This document shows, in pieces, positions 24,978 through 37,132 of a DNA stretch of 64,000 nt. Numbering within the stretch: position 1 is the first letter of the stretch; each line of letters begins with the position of its first letter. The position numbers were made by a program, and so were the translations under genes. The notes below the pieces were generated by a model. The model saw nothing but the letters and a program-made list of their open reading frames with translations, ran no database searches and was not told the origin of the DNA. The stretch comes from Nautilus pompilius (Eukaryota > Mollusca > Cephalopoda > Nautilida > Nautilidae): NCBI GenBank assembly GCA_018389105.1, contig JACATO010000308.1, forward strand, positions 2,851,001 through 2,915,000. Reading direction: 5' to 3'.

Positions 24978-27715
24978 TACATAATAATAATAATTATTCC
25001 AGAAATAACTTCTTTCTGGGTTATTTTTAAGGATTGACATTTAAAACATTATAAGATTCCTTGCAAAGTAGAGATTTGTGTTACAAATAAGACAGTCACC
25101 AAACTTAGCTATGATGTTATTTTAAAATTCTTCTTGAGTAGTTTAGATCAGTGCTTCTTAAACTATTTCAGTGTCATTCATCCTTGAGTCTTTATCACAA
25201 AATTTCATTCACCCTCGACTAAATTTCCTTGTTTTTGGTAATTTTCGTCTTCCTCTCCCATGAGCAAAAAACATAAATTAACTCATTTCTTAAGTGTTTA
25301 TTTTATTCAAGTTTTTGAACATCCTAAAAATATGTAAAGAAAACTAGGAGTGACAAAAAAAATTAACACAGAAAAATTATTAGAATTTTTCTAGTTTACA
25401 TAAATTTAAGTTAGTAGACAACAGTTTTAGAACTTAGAATTAGATTCTTAGGAACAATGTTTTCTTATTGTGTATGTTTACCAAGCAGTATACTTCTACA
25501 CCTACATATATGTTTTTTTATCATCAGTGACTAAGATGTCCCTGTGCTCCTGTGACAAACTTCTCAAACCGAGGTTCAATTTCCTTCTCTGAAGCTACCC
25601 GCATTACCGAAACAACATACTGAAGTGATTTGGTTTTCAATTCTACCAAGGTCGAAAATCCTTGTTCAGACAGGAATGTTGTTGTCATCATTATTAGTGG
25701 TTGAAGGGCCTTCAAGGCAACTGATTTGTATTCAGGAAAAGAAGGTAATCCAACCCAATAGTCTCCATAGTAGGAGTACATCTCAAAAGATGATTTTTGA
25801 GTGAAGTCATAATGAAGTTCCATCAACACTTCTGACGTTTCCCCAACATCTGCTAGCTTGATGTGGCTGGTGATAAAAGGATTAACTATCCACATCTGAT
25901 TTTCAAAGTCCTGCAGGTGCTTCTGAGGAAAATATCAAAATTTCTAGACAGACAGCAACTGCAGATGGTTAGAAATGATGTCCTTCAGTGTTTTCTCCAG
26001 ATCGGGTTGTTTTTCTTCCCACTCACACTCTTTGAGGAAGCTTTCCAAAAGTGGGAAATTGCCTTTACAAATGTTACTATGCCACATGATGATCTTCATT
26101 TCATGGCTTCTATTTTTCCAAGGACATCGAAGATGTCACCTCCTTTACCTTGAAGTGACAAGTTGAGCTGATTCAAATGTTCAATGGAAGTCATGTAGCA
26201 CAATTTGGCCAGCCAAAAATCTTCACTGAAATGCATTGCTTTCATGTCACCTAGCTCAGTAAAAATATACAGTTCATTCTTCAGGGGCAGTACTCTTTCA
26301 AGGACTCTGCCACGTGACAACCATCGAACCTCAGAATGCAGGAGGAGAATCATGTGATCTGCAGACATGTCCTGGCATAGATCTGAAAACAGCCAACATT
26401 TCTGAGCTTGTGGGCGAATAGCGCTGACAATTTTCATCATATCTTGCAACAATTCTTCCAATTCGTTTTTCTGGTCATTGCAACAAGTGTTCAGTTTCTT
26501 GGCAGCCAGTGCTTTCCAATGTAAACAGCAGTGTAAAAAGGTGCAATTCTGGAATTTTTCTTTGATGTGAGCAATGGCTCCTTTATGCTTCCCCACCATG
26601 GCTGCAGCACCATCTGTAGTCATAGCAACACATTTGCTCCAAGGTAAATTTTCATTTTCCAAGAAATTGTAAAGCTTGGAGAAAATAAATTCACCCGTAG
26701 TCTGCTCTCCGACAGACAAACAAGAGAGATAATGCTCAACAACTTTTCCCAAGCTTTGATCTGGGAAACGACAAGACACAATGAGTTGTGCTTCGTTCTT
26801 AATGTCTGTGGTTTCATCAAACTACAGAGCGAAAAATGGTGCTTCCAGCAGTTTTGCCATCAGCTAATGCTTCAAATCTTCAGCAATTATAGTAGATCGA
26901 AGTTTCATTGTCATTGGACAAATGAATTTGCACTACTTTGTCCACTGCTTGCTTTCCACCATGTAGTAGATTGGCAATGATTTTCAAACATGGTTTGACT
27001 ACTCTCTCAGCTTCTGTGTATGGTTTTTCTTTCTTTCATGAGCACCTGCTATTTGTAGAGGGGCAACAAGAGATTTTTTAGTCACAGTGTCTTTCTTTAC
27101 CATCAACTGGAAGAAATTTTGCTGCTTCCACAAATAGTCACAAGTGTTTTTGAAAAACTGTATGGCAGTGATTCTCAAGGTGGGGCATAGGAATATTTTG
27201 GTGGGGCATGGGGTTAAGAATCTTTTAGTGAATTATAAGAATATTTTAAGAAATAATTAAAAAGTTGGTTTGAAAAATAAACTTGTTATGTTGGTGTTAT
27301 GGAAAGTGTATATACAGGAAACAGTTGCCACTGTTACATAATCATGTCCATTCATTCTCTCATCTTTCTCTCAGTGGCAGCCTGGCAGCATACACTCCAA
27401 GAGGCCAGTATGTGGACCAGCTGGGTGCCCACAATACACAGACATTCCATCATGAACAGTTGGGTGCCTGACACAGCCCAACCCTGCCAGGTCTATTGTT
27501 TTCAGAAGGCTGAGCAGGGTACAAAAAGGGCTGCAACAAAAGAGAAGCACAATTGTCAGGGACCACTCCACACTCCAACCCACAGTTCTGTACACTACAA
27601 AGTTTGAAGACTCAACCTGGCACCAAGGAAGTTCAAGGATGTTGAGTTATTAAATTGTTATTGGCTCAGGAGTGTCACATGTGCTTCTGGAGTTTTCTAT
27701 AGAGTTCCCTGATTA

Positions 27716-27830
27716 GATATAAATATGGATAGTTCTGCATGAGCTGTCAGTTCAGTTTCTGTTTTGAGTGCAGCTTCCACAGTTGAATCACTAACATGCA
27801 TCAGTTGTTACTTGGCAGTTTAACTGAAGG
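27716..27830 (+). promoter_or_regulatory. Possible transposase promoter of the inner hAT element
   Basis: TATAAATA at 27718-27725 is followed about 30 bases later by TCAGTTCAGT, an initiator-like sequence. A splice-donor-like GTGAGT follows at 27830, and the transposase ATG is at 28169. The spacing is right for a TATA-Inr promoter with a 5' intron. Evidence is motif-level only. Confidence 0.3.
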
Positions 27831-28168
27831 TGAGTTTTAATTACAGTTACGGAGATTACAAACTCCTAGTGCAGATTTGTTTTCATTGTTGAAATGTTAA
27901 TATTATAAATAAAGTTTCTGTTGCCATCATTATGGTGAGATCGCTTTACTGAGAAACACCACAGTTGGTGTGAAAGATGTGATTTGCCAACACTATCAAT
28001 ATAACACAATTGTGGTAACTATCAAGTAAAATCAGTTTATGCATTTTATTTTCATACCATGTTTTTACTCTAACTATAGGGTTAGCAGATTTATACATTC
28101 TGTACAGTACACTACTAATCGCAATCCCTAATCTTGTTCAAAGATTTTCTTAACCCATATTATTCAAA

Positions 28169-29959
28169 ATGAGCAAACCAAGCAAGCAAAACGTTCGTCA
28201 ATACTCAATGGAGTTCTTGAAGTTTGGGTTTATATCTGCTGTACATAATGAAGGTGCACCTTTTTGTCTATTATGCCAACATACTTTGACAAATGAATCA
28301 ATGAAAGCAGGTCATCTTGAAGCTCATTTGAGGATAAAACATCCTAACCATGTCCATTCAAAATTGGAATATTTTAAATCACTGAAAGAGAAGTTTGTAA
28401 ATAGATAAAAAATTCACTTCATTATTCGCTGCGCGAACTACAGCCCTAAGTTGTACCCTTGAAGCTAGCTATGAATTTTCTCTCTTGATAGCAAAACATG
28501 GAAAGAATCATACAATTGGGGAGAAACTAATTAAATCTGCAATATCAATGTTTCTCAAAACGGTTCTGCAAATGGATGACAAAAATGTCCGAGCAATGCC
28601 AATGAGTAATAGTACTGTCTGCAACAGGATAGATGACATGGGTCAAGATGTTGAAAAACAGGCTTATTGAGAAGTTGAAATCACGAAAGTTCTCAATACA
28701 AATGGATGAATCTATCATACACAACAGTGAGACACTGTTATTGGCATAAGTGAGATATATTGGTCAGGAAGAGTTTCAAGAAGAAATGCTGTTTTGTGAA
28801 TCATTAGAAATAACTACTACTTCAGTTGATATCTACAGCAAGCTCAAAAATTATTTGGATGAAAATGAAATACCAAAAGAAAACATTGTATCTTGTGCTG
28901 CAGATGGGGCACCTGCTATGATGGGTAAAAAACACAAGATGTTTAAAATTAATGGAGGAGGAAAATCCAAACATGTTGGTTGTGCATTGTGTTGTCCACC
29001 AAGAAAACTTAGTTGCCAAGAAAATTTCCCCTATTTTACACGAAATACTGCATGCTGTGATCAAGTGTATCAATGTCATCAAAGCCAATGCCAAATGTGA
29101 ATGTCTGTTTAAGCAGTTTTGTGTCGATGAAAATGCAGAATGTGTGATTATCGCTTCACAGTGAAGTAAGATGGTTGTCAAGGGGAAATGGCTTAAAAAG
29201 GTTTATGGAACTGTTTGATCTCCTCAGCGAGTTTTTGAAAGACAGACCTGAAATGAAGCTCCTATTAACAACCAATGGAAAAGCTTATGTGAGTTACTTA
29301 ACAGACATTTTTGAAAAACTAAGTACATTGAACAAGCAGCTCCAAGGAGCAAATATGCTTGTTGATGCAAAAACAAAGATATTTGGATTCACAGCACTTC
29401 TAGAATTATGCCAGAGGAATATTTCCGCATGAAATTTCAGTCACTTCTATTGGTTAAATAAGTGAGGTAACTAATGATGCTACAAAAGTCATCATTGACC
29501 ATTTGAAAATGTTAGTTACCGACTTCAATGATAGATTTTGTGATTTAAAAGCCATGGATTTTCCCCCTGTGTTAACTCAACCATTGCTGGTGAACTTATC
29601 TGAAGTCCCGGTGCAATACCAAGAGGAGTTATCCGAGTTGCAATATGATGAATCTGTGAAAACTCTGTTTAAAGTGAAAGGAACCATAATGTGGCTCTCT
29701 AATGAGATTGAAAAAAATACCCAACTCAACTACTTTAGCAAGGGAACTACTGATACATTTTCCATCGTCTTATTTAGTTGAATGTGGCTTCAGTGCTGTT
29801 AGTGATTTACTACTAGCTAAGAAAAATCGACTGAAAATTACAAAACAGGGAGATTTAAGGTTGAAACTTACAAAATTAGCCCCTAAATCAAAAAAATCTG
29901 CAGCCAGCATCAGGCGCAAGGTTTCCACTGAAGTGATGACAATCATTGAATGCATTTGA
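28169..29959 (+). pseudogene. ZBED5-like hAT transposase of the inner element, frameshifted
   Basis: It starts MSKPSKQNVRQYSMEFLKFG, followed by a BED finger (FCLLCQHTLTNESMKAGHLE then HLRIKH). Later frames carry IQMDESIIHN, SCAADGAPAMMGKKH, VHCVVHQENLVAKK and a hAT dimerisation tail (YLVECGFSAVSDLLLAKKNR). At least four frameshifts or stops separate the pieces. The finger, the DES site in place of DETTD, and the C-terminal dimerisation block fit the same transposase group as the outer element, but the two are not close copies. Confidence 0.85.
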
Positions 29960-32257
29960 GATAGTTGACATTGTAGCAGCTGAATATGAAATGTGTCTTC
30001 TGGTTCATACAATATCTTAAATGCATTGAGACAAATTGCAAGTAAAATAAAATCATTTAATTAAAACTTTTGAAGTTGTAATCTTTTTTTGCTAATGGTG
30101 GGGCGTACGTTTTTTTCGAAAATAAGTGGGGCCTAGGGCAAAGGTTGAAAACCACTGCTGTATGGAGTTGTTTTGATGATTGCTATGCTTTGTTCTTCAA
30201 TGAGTGTAATTTTGAAGAAGCCAGGCACTGATTGCTATATTTTACCCTGCAAAACATGCACTGAGCTCTGGGAGTAGGCTTGTTAGTTCATCTTGGGGAA
30301 GGAAAAAGCCATACTTGATATATTCTTCATTCCAATTTCTTTTCTTGATAAGACAAGGAAGAACTTAATCTCAAGAGGAAATACAAGGACCAAAGTACCC
30401 TCTCCTCAAAACTTATCATTAACAGAGTCATCATCTGTAACATACACAGCTGCATTTTTAAGCTCATTATCCTCAGTTTCCTTGTCACCCTTCACAAGTG
30501 ACTTGTCTCCTAGACACCTCTTCTTGAGTCCTGTTCGTTTCACTTTCTTTCAGAAATGAACTACTTCTTTCTGTAAACTCTTCCTCTAGAGCTGGTTTCT
30601 TTAGGTACTTCAACAAAGTCATGGTAATTTTTAAAGCAATTGATAATTTGGATTAGCTTCTTCCAAAAAAATAAACTTAGCAAATAATTTTTTTTTTTAT
30701 TATTTTGCATATAAATAATTTAACTGACTATTACATGAACTTTGGAACCTTTTAAAGCAATCAAACTAATGCTTGTTTAGCCTACAGGCATTTAAATATA
30801 CATAGCAAATAACTTTTTTTAAGTATAGAAAAAATATAAATATCTGAGTAAATAGTCATTCACCCTTTGTTGTAACAGGTTCTCTCTGTCCTGGTCCATT
30901 AGTATGGACAGGTGTTGATGGGGACAGTCTCCAGGCAGACAACATAGGGTCCAAAGTGCAGGGCATTTATACTTATGGGCCAGATGGGATTACATCACTG
31001 GTGTCAGTAGTCTGTCCAGACAGGTAACTCACATGTGGTCTGGTCAGCTGGGCCCAGCTATCAGACCCTGTCTGGTCTGAACTATGGATAGTGTAACACC
31101 CTTCATTCACCCCCAAAACAATTTCATTCACCCTTGAGTGAACTATTCACCAGTTTAAGAAGCACTGGTTTAAAACATTCATTTCTGAATTCTGCTCCTC
31201 TCTGATTACAACATAGCCTGGCTATGTAGATCAGCAATTTTTTAAAAAATTAAGATATTGCTTTGTTAGCTAACTAAGCCACATTACAAATAGGTACTGA
31301 CTAAAAAGGTTTCTGAAGTCAGTTTCTGATAAGTTTTTATTCCACTGACTACAGCTTTTGGGAAAACAAAATACATATTACACAGACACACACTTCTGTT
31401 TGGAACTTGTTACTGACTGGGAATGGTACAAACAAACTGGAAATATTAATTGTTTGTTTGTTTGTCTGTTTAACTTCTAAAATTGTTCTAAAATTATTGA
31501 ATTTTTTTTAAAGACAGCACAACAGATTGTTAAAGATTGAGAGATGTTAAAGCAGCCCATCATCTGGCAAGTGCCTAAATATTCAGTCTAAGTTTAGCCT
31601 TAAAATTCCAAAGTACATTCTCTGGTAATTGTGCAATGTTTTCTCTCTCAAAAGATCAAATAGAAAGCAAAAGGATAAGATATTTTCCTCAATATACACT
31701 CAGGTTTCTCTAAAATATTTGAAACATAAAAAAGAGAGTAATTAATGTTGTCCATATAGGAGAAAATTTTAAAAAATGCAGTTTTTTTCAAAAATACATT
31801 CATTGACATATAAATGACTGTTGGTCAAATTGGATTTTTGGCAATTATATAACCACTAAGAATTAAGAAGGGGAAAATCTTACCAGATAATTGTGGGTTC
31901 ATCTGTCACAATTTATTATTATTTACATTTTCCTTTAATTTATAAATTAACGTGCAGTAGTTTTGTACTAGATTCTCTCTCATGGCTAACTACACACCGT
32001 GTTCGGTATCTTAACAGTCTCGCCCTTTTTTTTTTAAAGCATAATGATCAACTAACAGCAATACAGGCGTTCAAATGAAACGCGGCCAGATACCATTAGG
32101 GAGTCATTCCTCCTCCTTCTTCCACTGCCCCTTTCTTTCCCTTTTATCTGGAACAGCTGTGTCCAAAGACGATGACAGATCCGTGAAGCATGAACAAATT
32201 TATATGATACATTATTACATGGAAACATGTAATTTTCCCTTGCTATCAGCATCTTTA

Positions 32258-33520
32258 GTGACTGGTTAGACAACAAGTAGAACATTGCAGAGTTCTAATC
32301 TAAGATGCAGAGTATCAGCAAAATAAGGAAAAGGGGGTGAACAGTGACTGGTTAGACAACAAGTAGAACATTGCAGTGTTCTAATCTAAGACGCAGAGGA
32401 TCAGCAAAATAAAGAAAAGGGGGCGAACAGTGACTGGTTAGACAACAAGTAGAACATTGCAGTGTTCTAATCTAAGACCCAAAGGGGGTGAACAGTGACT
32501 GGTTAGACAACAAGTAGAACATTGCTGTGTTCTAATCTAAGACCCAGAGGATCGGCAAAACAAGGAAAAGGGGGTGAACAGTGACTGGTTAGACAACAAG
32601 TAGAACATTGCAGTGTTCTAATCTAAGACCCAGAGGATCGGCAAAACAAGGAAAAGGGGGTGAACAGTGACTGGTTAGACAACAAGTAGAACATTGCAGT
32701 GTTCTAATCTAAGACCCAGAGGATCGGCAAAATAAGGAAAAGGGGGTGAACAGTGACTGGTTAGACAACAAGTAGAACATTGCAGTGTTCTAATCTAAGA
32801 CCCAGAGGATCGGCAAAATAAGGAAAAGGGGGTGAACAGTGACTGGTTAGACAACAAGTAGAACATTGCAGTGTTCTAATCTAAGACCCAGAGGATCGGC
32901 AAAATAAGGAAAAGGGGGTGAACAGTGACTGGTTAGACAACAAGTAGAACATTGCAGTGTTCTAATCTAAGACCCAGAGTATCGGCAAAACAAGGAAAAG
33001 GGGGTGAGCAGTGACTGGTTAGACAACAAGTAGAACATTGCAGTGTTCTAATCTAAGACGCAGAGGATCAGCAAAACAAGGAAAAGGGGGTGAGCAGTGA
33101 CTGGCTAGACAACAAGTAGAACATTGCAGTGTTCTAATCTAAGACGCAGAGTATCGGCAAAATAAGGAAAAGGGGGTGAACAGTGACTGGTTAGACAACA
33201 AGTAGAACATTGCAGTGTTCTAATCTAAGACGCAGAGTATCAGCAAAATAAGGAAAAGGGGGTGAACAGTGACTGGTTAGACAACAAGTAGAACATTGCA
33301 GTGTTCTAATCTAAGACGCAGAGTATCAGCAAAATAAGGAAAAGGGGGTGAACAGTGACTGGTTAGACAACAAGTAGAACATTGCAGTGTTCTAATCTAA
33401 GACGCAGAGGATCAGCAAAACAAGGAAAAGGGGGTGAACAGTGACTGGTTAGACAACAAGTAGAACATTGCAGTGTTCTAATCTAAGACGCAGAGGATCA
33501 GCAAAACAAGGAAAAGGGGG
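32258..33520. repeat. 86-bp minisatellite, 15 units
   Basis: Units begin GTGACTGGTTAGACAACAAG at 32258, 32344, 32430, 32495, 32581, 32667, 32753, 32839, 32925, 33011, 33097, 33183, 33269, 33355 and 33441. The period is 86 bp except for the 32430 unit, which is 65 bp because 21 bases are missing. The last unit stops after GAAAAGGGGG. Each unit contains the near-palindrome AGAACATTGCAGTGTTCT (two mismatching positions). Units differ at a few sites (AAGACCC/AAGACGC, AACAAG/AATAAG, GGATC/GTATC), with variants clustered in blocks. Confidence 0.97.
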
Positions 33521-33524
33521 CCAG

Positions 33525-33880
33525 CCCCGAGGGCGAGTTCGAATTAACCCCAAACAAAGAGGAAGTAGCTGCAGGGGTTTGTAAACTGTAACTATGCTAT
33601 TTCTATTTGCTCGACGAAAAATCGCCAAATAAGAATGCAAGTGGTGATGCAGATCGTGGAATAAATTCCCAATAAAATCCACCAGCTTCATGTTGAGACA
33701 GCGGGGCGGAAGCAGGAACGATACAAGCGACGTGTAACTAACTAACTGCTCGTCGGTCTGCCATTGTTACTTGGGTCTTTCCTCTTTTATTTTCGAACAG
33801 AACCAGACGCCGCGGCGTTGATGACAGAAACAAACAGAATAATACGAAAATAATTAATTATAAATTTTAAATAATAAAAA
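33525..33880 (-). promoter_or_regulatory. CpG-richer DNA, candidate 5' end of GPD2
   Basis: After 11 kb of AT-rich repeats, CpG dinucleotides become frequent (GAGGGCGAGTTCGAATT, CTCGACGAAAAATCGCC, GACGCCGCGGCGTTG). GPD2 needs a 5' untranslated exon to the right of 22,483, and this is the first CpG-rich stretch on that side. A short minus-strand open frame starts at 33691 but resembles nothing known. Assignment is an inference from position and composition. Confidence 0.3.
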
Positions 33881-36690
33881 AAAAATTAGGTTACCTACAT
33901 CCCTGGGAGGTTAACTTTGAACTGGGAGCCACCGCTACCAGCTACAGTTCTCCATTTCGCCTTCTCTGAGAGTCCATCATTTCCCTGGGTAATTTTCCTC
34001 CCATATTTAGGAACGGATCCAAAATTGGAACAGAACTTTAATCTTCCTAACAACATACACACAACCGTTTATTTTATTTACATTAGTTCTCTTTTTTACA
34101 ATTTATATTCCTCTCCTAATCCTAAAATTTTTGTTGTTGTCGGTTGTCCTTTTCACAATATTTATTAATAAACAACTTTAGACATTTAATGTGAACGTTC
34201 ATTTATAAAATGCTTCTTACTATTATCGTTATTATTTAGTTTTTAAAACGTGTCCTACCCTTAATAATAATAATAATACATCCAGTTTATACTTCACTAA
34301 ATTCATAAAATAATACGACTACGTATTTCCTGGGAATGTTACGGTTTTTTTTTTAATAGTAATACAATAATTTATGGTTATTATTTTCACTTTATAAATA
34401 ATCCAAAATGTTGAGACGGGTATTCCGTGCCAGCCACCATTCCGGGTTTTCTAAACAGCTGCCCATTGCAAAGTATTTGCTAGTGGTGGAGCCGGACTTA
34501 CCTGTCACATACCTGGGTGTTACAGCTGTTTCCGTTTATTATAGTTTATGAATAATGGTTCCAGGAGGATACGCTATTTTAAAAACAACAACAACAAAAA
34601 GGCTGAGTTCATCTTGCGGTGATATAAAACAACGTAGCTGCCTGCTATTTACCGAACTTAGGTCTTGTCTGCCCCCCCGGGCGAAGGTGTCCCGGGGTCC
34701 CCGCCTGCAGAGCTCAAATTCGGGTCTTCAGGGGACCAGCAATAATTGATTTGGTGGATATTAATTTCGCTGTGTGTGTGTGTGTGTGTGGACAACCTGT
34801 AATAATCTCCTCGCCGCCTGGCAACAGGTGAAACGAGAACCTGACTCGGACAACTCGTAAAGCCTGGGGGAGGGAGGGGGTTAGGGTATTATCGTCACCC
34901 TACTTGTAGGAATGGATTAATTATTCAGGCCTCTTTTCCTCCCTCCTCCCCCCCAAGCCATGTTTGATGGTGATCCCTTACTTCAGGGAGGAAAAAATAC
35001 AACTTAAGCCCGTCTGGATACTCGCTTACCTCCCTTCTGACGTTACGACATCCGGGCTCGTTGTAGTCGCTAACTCGTCGAGTTAAAGTCCTTCGTTCAA
35101 CTAAAAGTTTGTTTACATTTCGTTACTGCGGTTTTTTAGTCAGAATTTATAATTTAAAAACTTTAAAAAAAAAACAAAAAAAAAAACCTTGAGGTAAAAA
35201 ATTTTAAAAAATCTGGTGGATTTTTCCGGGGGAACACGTGTCAAAATCGCGTGATGGCAGGTCAACGTTTACCGATAACTTTCACATTATTCTCTGCCAA
35301 GCAGGTCTCTGTCTGCCAGTGGCACCGGTCACTCACTCCTCAATCAGTGTGCGTTCTCCAAGATATTTTGGTGTCACGTTCCTCTGCTTCTGCTTGTCCC
35401 AATACCGGGTAAGTGTGTGACAGCCTCTGACATGGCGGCCCTTTGCAAATCGTGTGGCTGGAGACTCTTTCTGGGTGTCATATTCCATTCCTCCCTTCGT
35501 GTCCAACCGCCCTTTTTGTTTGTTATTATATTGTGCGTTTAGGGAGGGGGGGGTTAAAACGGCCGACAATACGGTCTTTAACGAAATGTAGCGCGAACGA
35601 GAGTAACACGTGACATGTTGACGGTTTCGGAATTACTTCCCTTGGTGCGGCGGACCAAGTGGTGGAATTAGTAACTCTTTCCTCTCTGTATGCAGCGCAT
35701 CATTTCATCAGTGCTATCTTTTCAGAATCGAACTTAGGAAATGGATGACGATCTCAAGTCATTTCCTGTTTGATAACAAAAACAGACCGAGTTGAAATTA
35801 CGTGAATAGCCCGCCATGAGTATTTATGATTAAATTGAAAAGGCGACGGCAGGGTTAGGGTTAGACACCCTTTTTTTTTTTTAAATTAAAAAACAACAAT
35901 ACTATTGAAATAAAGGGGCTGCCTTCACTGTGGGACATCATCTAGAAGCGTTTTGCTTGCTAACCCTGACCCCAGATCATACGGCGCACGTGAGATAATG
36001 CATTCGCGGCGTCTCAGGTAAGAGAGTTGTATTTTTGTGTCAGGAACTGTAATACGAAAATACAAGAGAGTTTTTTTTTTATTGCTTTCTTTTTTCCGTT
36101 AAAGTTTCATTCGCTTAGACAAATTTTTTTTTAATTTTTTTAATCCACCCTTTAAACCCCGTCTTTTGTTGGATGGTTGGATGTTTGGGATCGATGGCGA
36201 ATAAATACAGCAGAATCGCAGGCGAGACCTGGGCAGATTGACAAGTGACAGCGCCTCTCTCACCGATGGCGTCCTGAAGACATTCTCAGACCTAATCGCC
36301 ACAGCGGTATAAACTTACCAGACAAGTTTCTATGGAGTTTCGCGATAAACTTTTATTTTTTCTTGTAAATTTTATATTCGTCCATTTTTGTCGCATCTGT
36401 TTTAATTACAGGTGCTCAGTGCGAGACTATGCTTTCTAAACTTCTTGATTGAAAGATCTGAAGAAAAAAAGAAGCTTATTTATCATCTATTTACTAAACC
36501 CTGCGAATAAACAAACTAGACTTACTCCCTCACAATTAAAAACGGTTCTTGTAATATATTTACATCATTAACTTCAAGGGCCACTTTAAATTTTCTATAC
36601 TTTTCAAATACGAATGGCCAGCAATATAGTTCTCCTGTCAAGAAGACTGAAACAACTTTGTGTGCGTCAGAGTTGTGCATGGTGTTATTG
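33881..36690. other. Intergenic DNA with scattered CpG and simple repeats
   Basis: No gene was recognised. It contains (GT)10 at 34771-34790, AAT runs near 34261-34276, a C-rich stretch near 34,680-34,710 and CpG-bearing segments at 35,030-35,080 and 35,560-35,660. Several short open frames occur on both strands, without similarity to known proteins or splice-supported structure. Confidence 0.4.
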
Positions 36691-36696
36691 TGGTTT

Positions 36697-36748
36697 TGAC
36701 GTCACCACTTTTACTATTCATTTAAGAGCTCAAAATACAAGATGGCTG
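36697..36748 (+). promoter_or_regulatory. CRE palindrome followed by CAAGATGGC
   Basis: A perfect cAMP-response-element core TGACGTCA lies at 36697-36704 and CAAGATGGC (YY1-like) about 35 bases later. They stand 430 bases upstream of the Tctex1 gene on the same strand, so they could belong to its promoter. No transcript start can be shown. Confidence 0.25.
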
Positions 36749-37132
36749 TATCCCTGGTATTGGTATGAGAAAACATTTTTCCATTAATGTTTTAATATAT
36801 AAGTTCTAAAATGTAGCTGTAATCTCGCATTTTTAAATGGTGGTGTATAGGATATAGAATTAATTGCCAGTGCCTGGCTAGGTGAACCGCAAGATCTCTC
36901 TATAAGGGATCAACGTCAGCCGATATCTTCAATCAATCAGCCATGGCAGACTTTGGGCGGTCTCTCAGTGTAATCAATACCTCGGTTAGTGAGTAAAGCT
37001 CTTATCGACACGCGAGAGACAATCACTCATCCCTGAATAGCCTGCCTAGGCTTTGCTACTGACATTTTTTTTACTGGCCCGTTCGCCCCGAATTTCACGG
37101 CGAGAGAGGGTGAGGCACTTGAGGCACTTGTC

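Larger units (their letters stand above)
27158..30165 (+). mobile_element. hAT transposon (inner) with perfect 8-bp target duplication
   Basis: CTGTATGG at 27158-27165 is repeated exactly at 30158-30165. The element between (27166-30157, 2,992 bp) begins CAGTGATTCTCAAGG and ends GGTTGAAAACCACTG, imperfect hAT inverted ends. It inserted into the transposase region of the outer hAT element, in opposite coding orientation. Confidence 0.95.
25524..30640 (-). pseudogene. ZBED5-like hAT transposase of the outer element, split and mutated
   Basis: The N-terminal BED zinc-finger part lies at about 30,200-30,640 (YIKYGFFLPQDE; a C-x2-C finger AQCMFC in another frame). The rest is left of the insertion: FAL-FDETTDIKNEAQLIV near 26,790-26,830, then an open stretch 26,096-26,779 (CVAMTTDGAAAMVGKHKG, HCCLHWKALAAKKL, SEVRWLSRGRVLERV) and the C-terminal part 25,524-25,895. 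The DETTD and TDGA-AM-G motifs place it in the ZBED5/SCAND3-like group. Stops, frameshifts and the 3-kb insertion make it inactive. Confidence 0.85.
25149..31167 (-). mobile_element. hAT transposon (outer), interrupted by a second hAT element
   Basis: Perfect 16-base inverted ends CAGTGCTTCTTAAACT stand at 25149-25164 and 31152-31167. Flanks GTTTAGAT and GTTTAAAA are a decayed 8-bp target duplication (6 of 8 match), as expected for hAT. Without the inner insertion the element would be about 3.0 kb. It encodes a ZBED5-like transposase on the minus strand. Confidence 0.9.

Noticed and set aside
32280-33500. Repeated AGAACA...TGTTCT as an array of steroid-receptor response elements
   Set aside because: The half-sites are 6 bases apart, not 3, so the canonical receptor spacing is not met.
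32258-33520. CRISPR-like array
   Set aside because: The units are contiguous 86-bp repeats without unique spacers in a eukaryotic genome; this is a minisatellite.
33449-33691. Minus-strand open frame of 80 codons in CpG-richer DNA
   Set aside because: It runs into the minisatellite, lacks known motifs and has no splice-supported continuation into GPD2.
35848-35870. Telomere-like GGGTTAGGGTTAG
   Set aside because: Only two units; too short to be an interstitial telomere array.
36741-36770. ATGGCTGTATCCCTGG as a short first exon before the Tctex1 gene
   Set aside because: The Tctex1 frame is complete from its own ATG, and no acceptor stands close before 37133.
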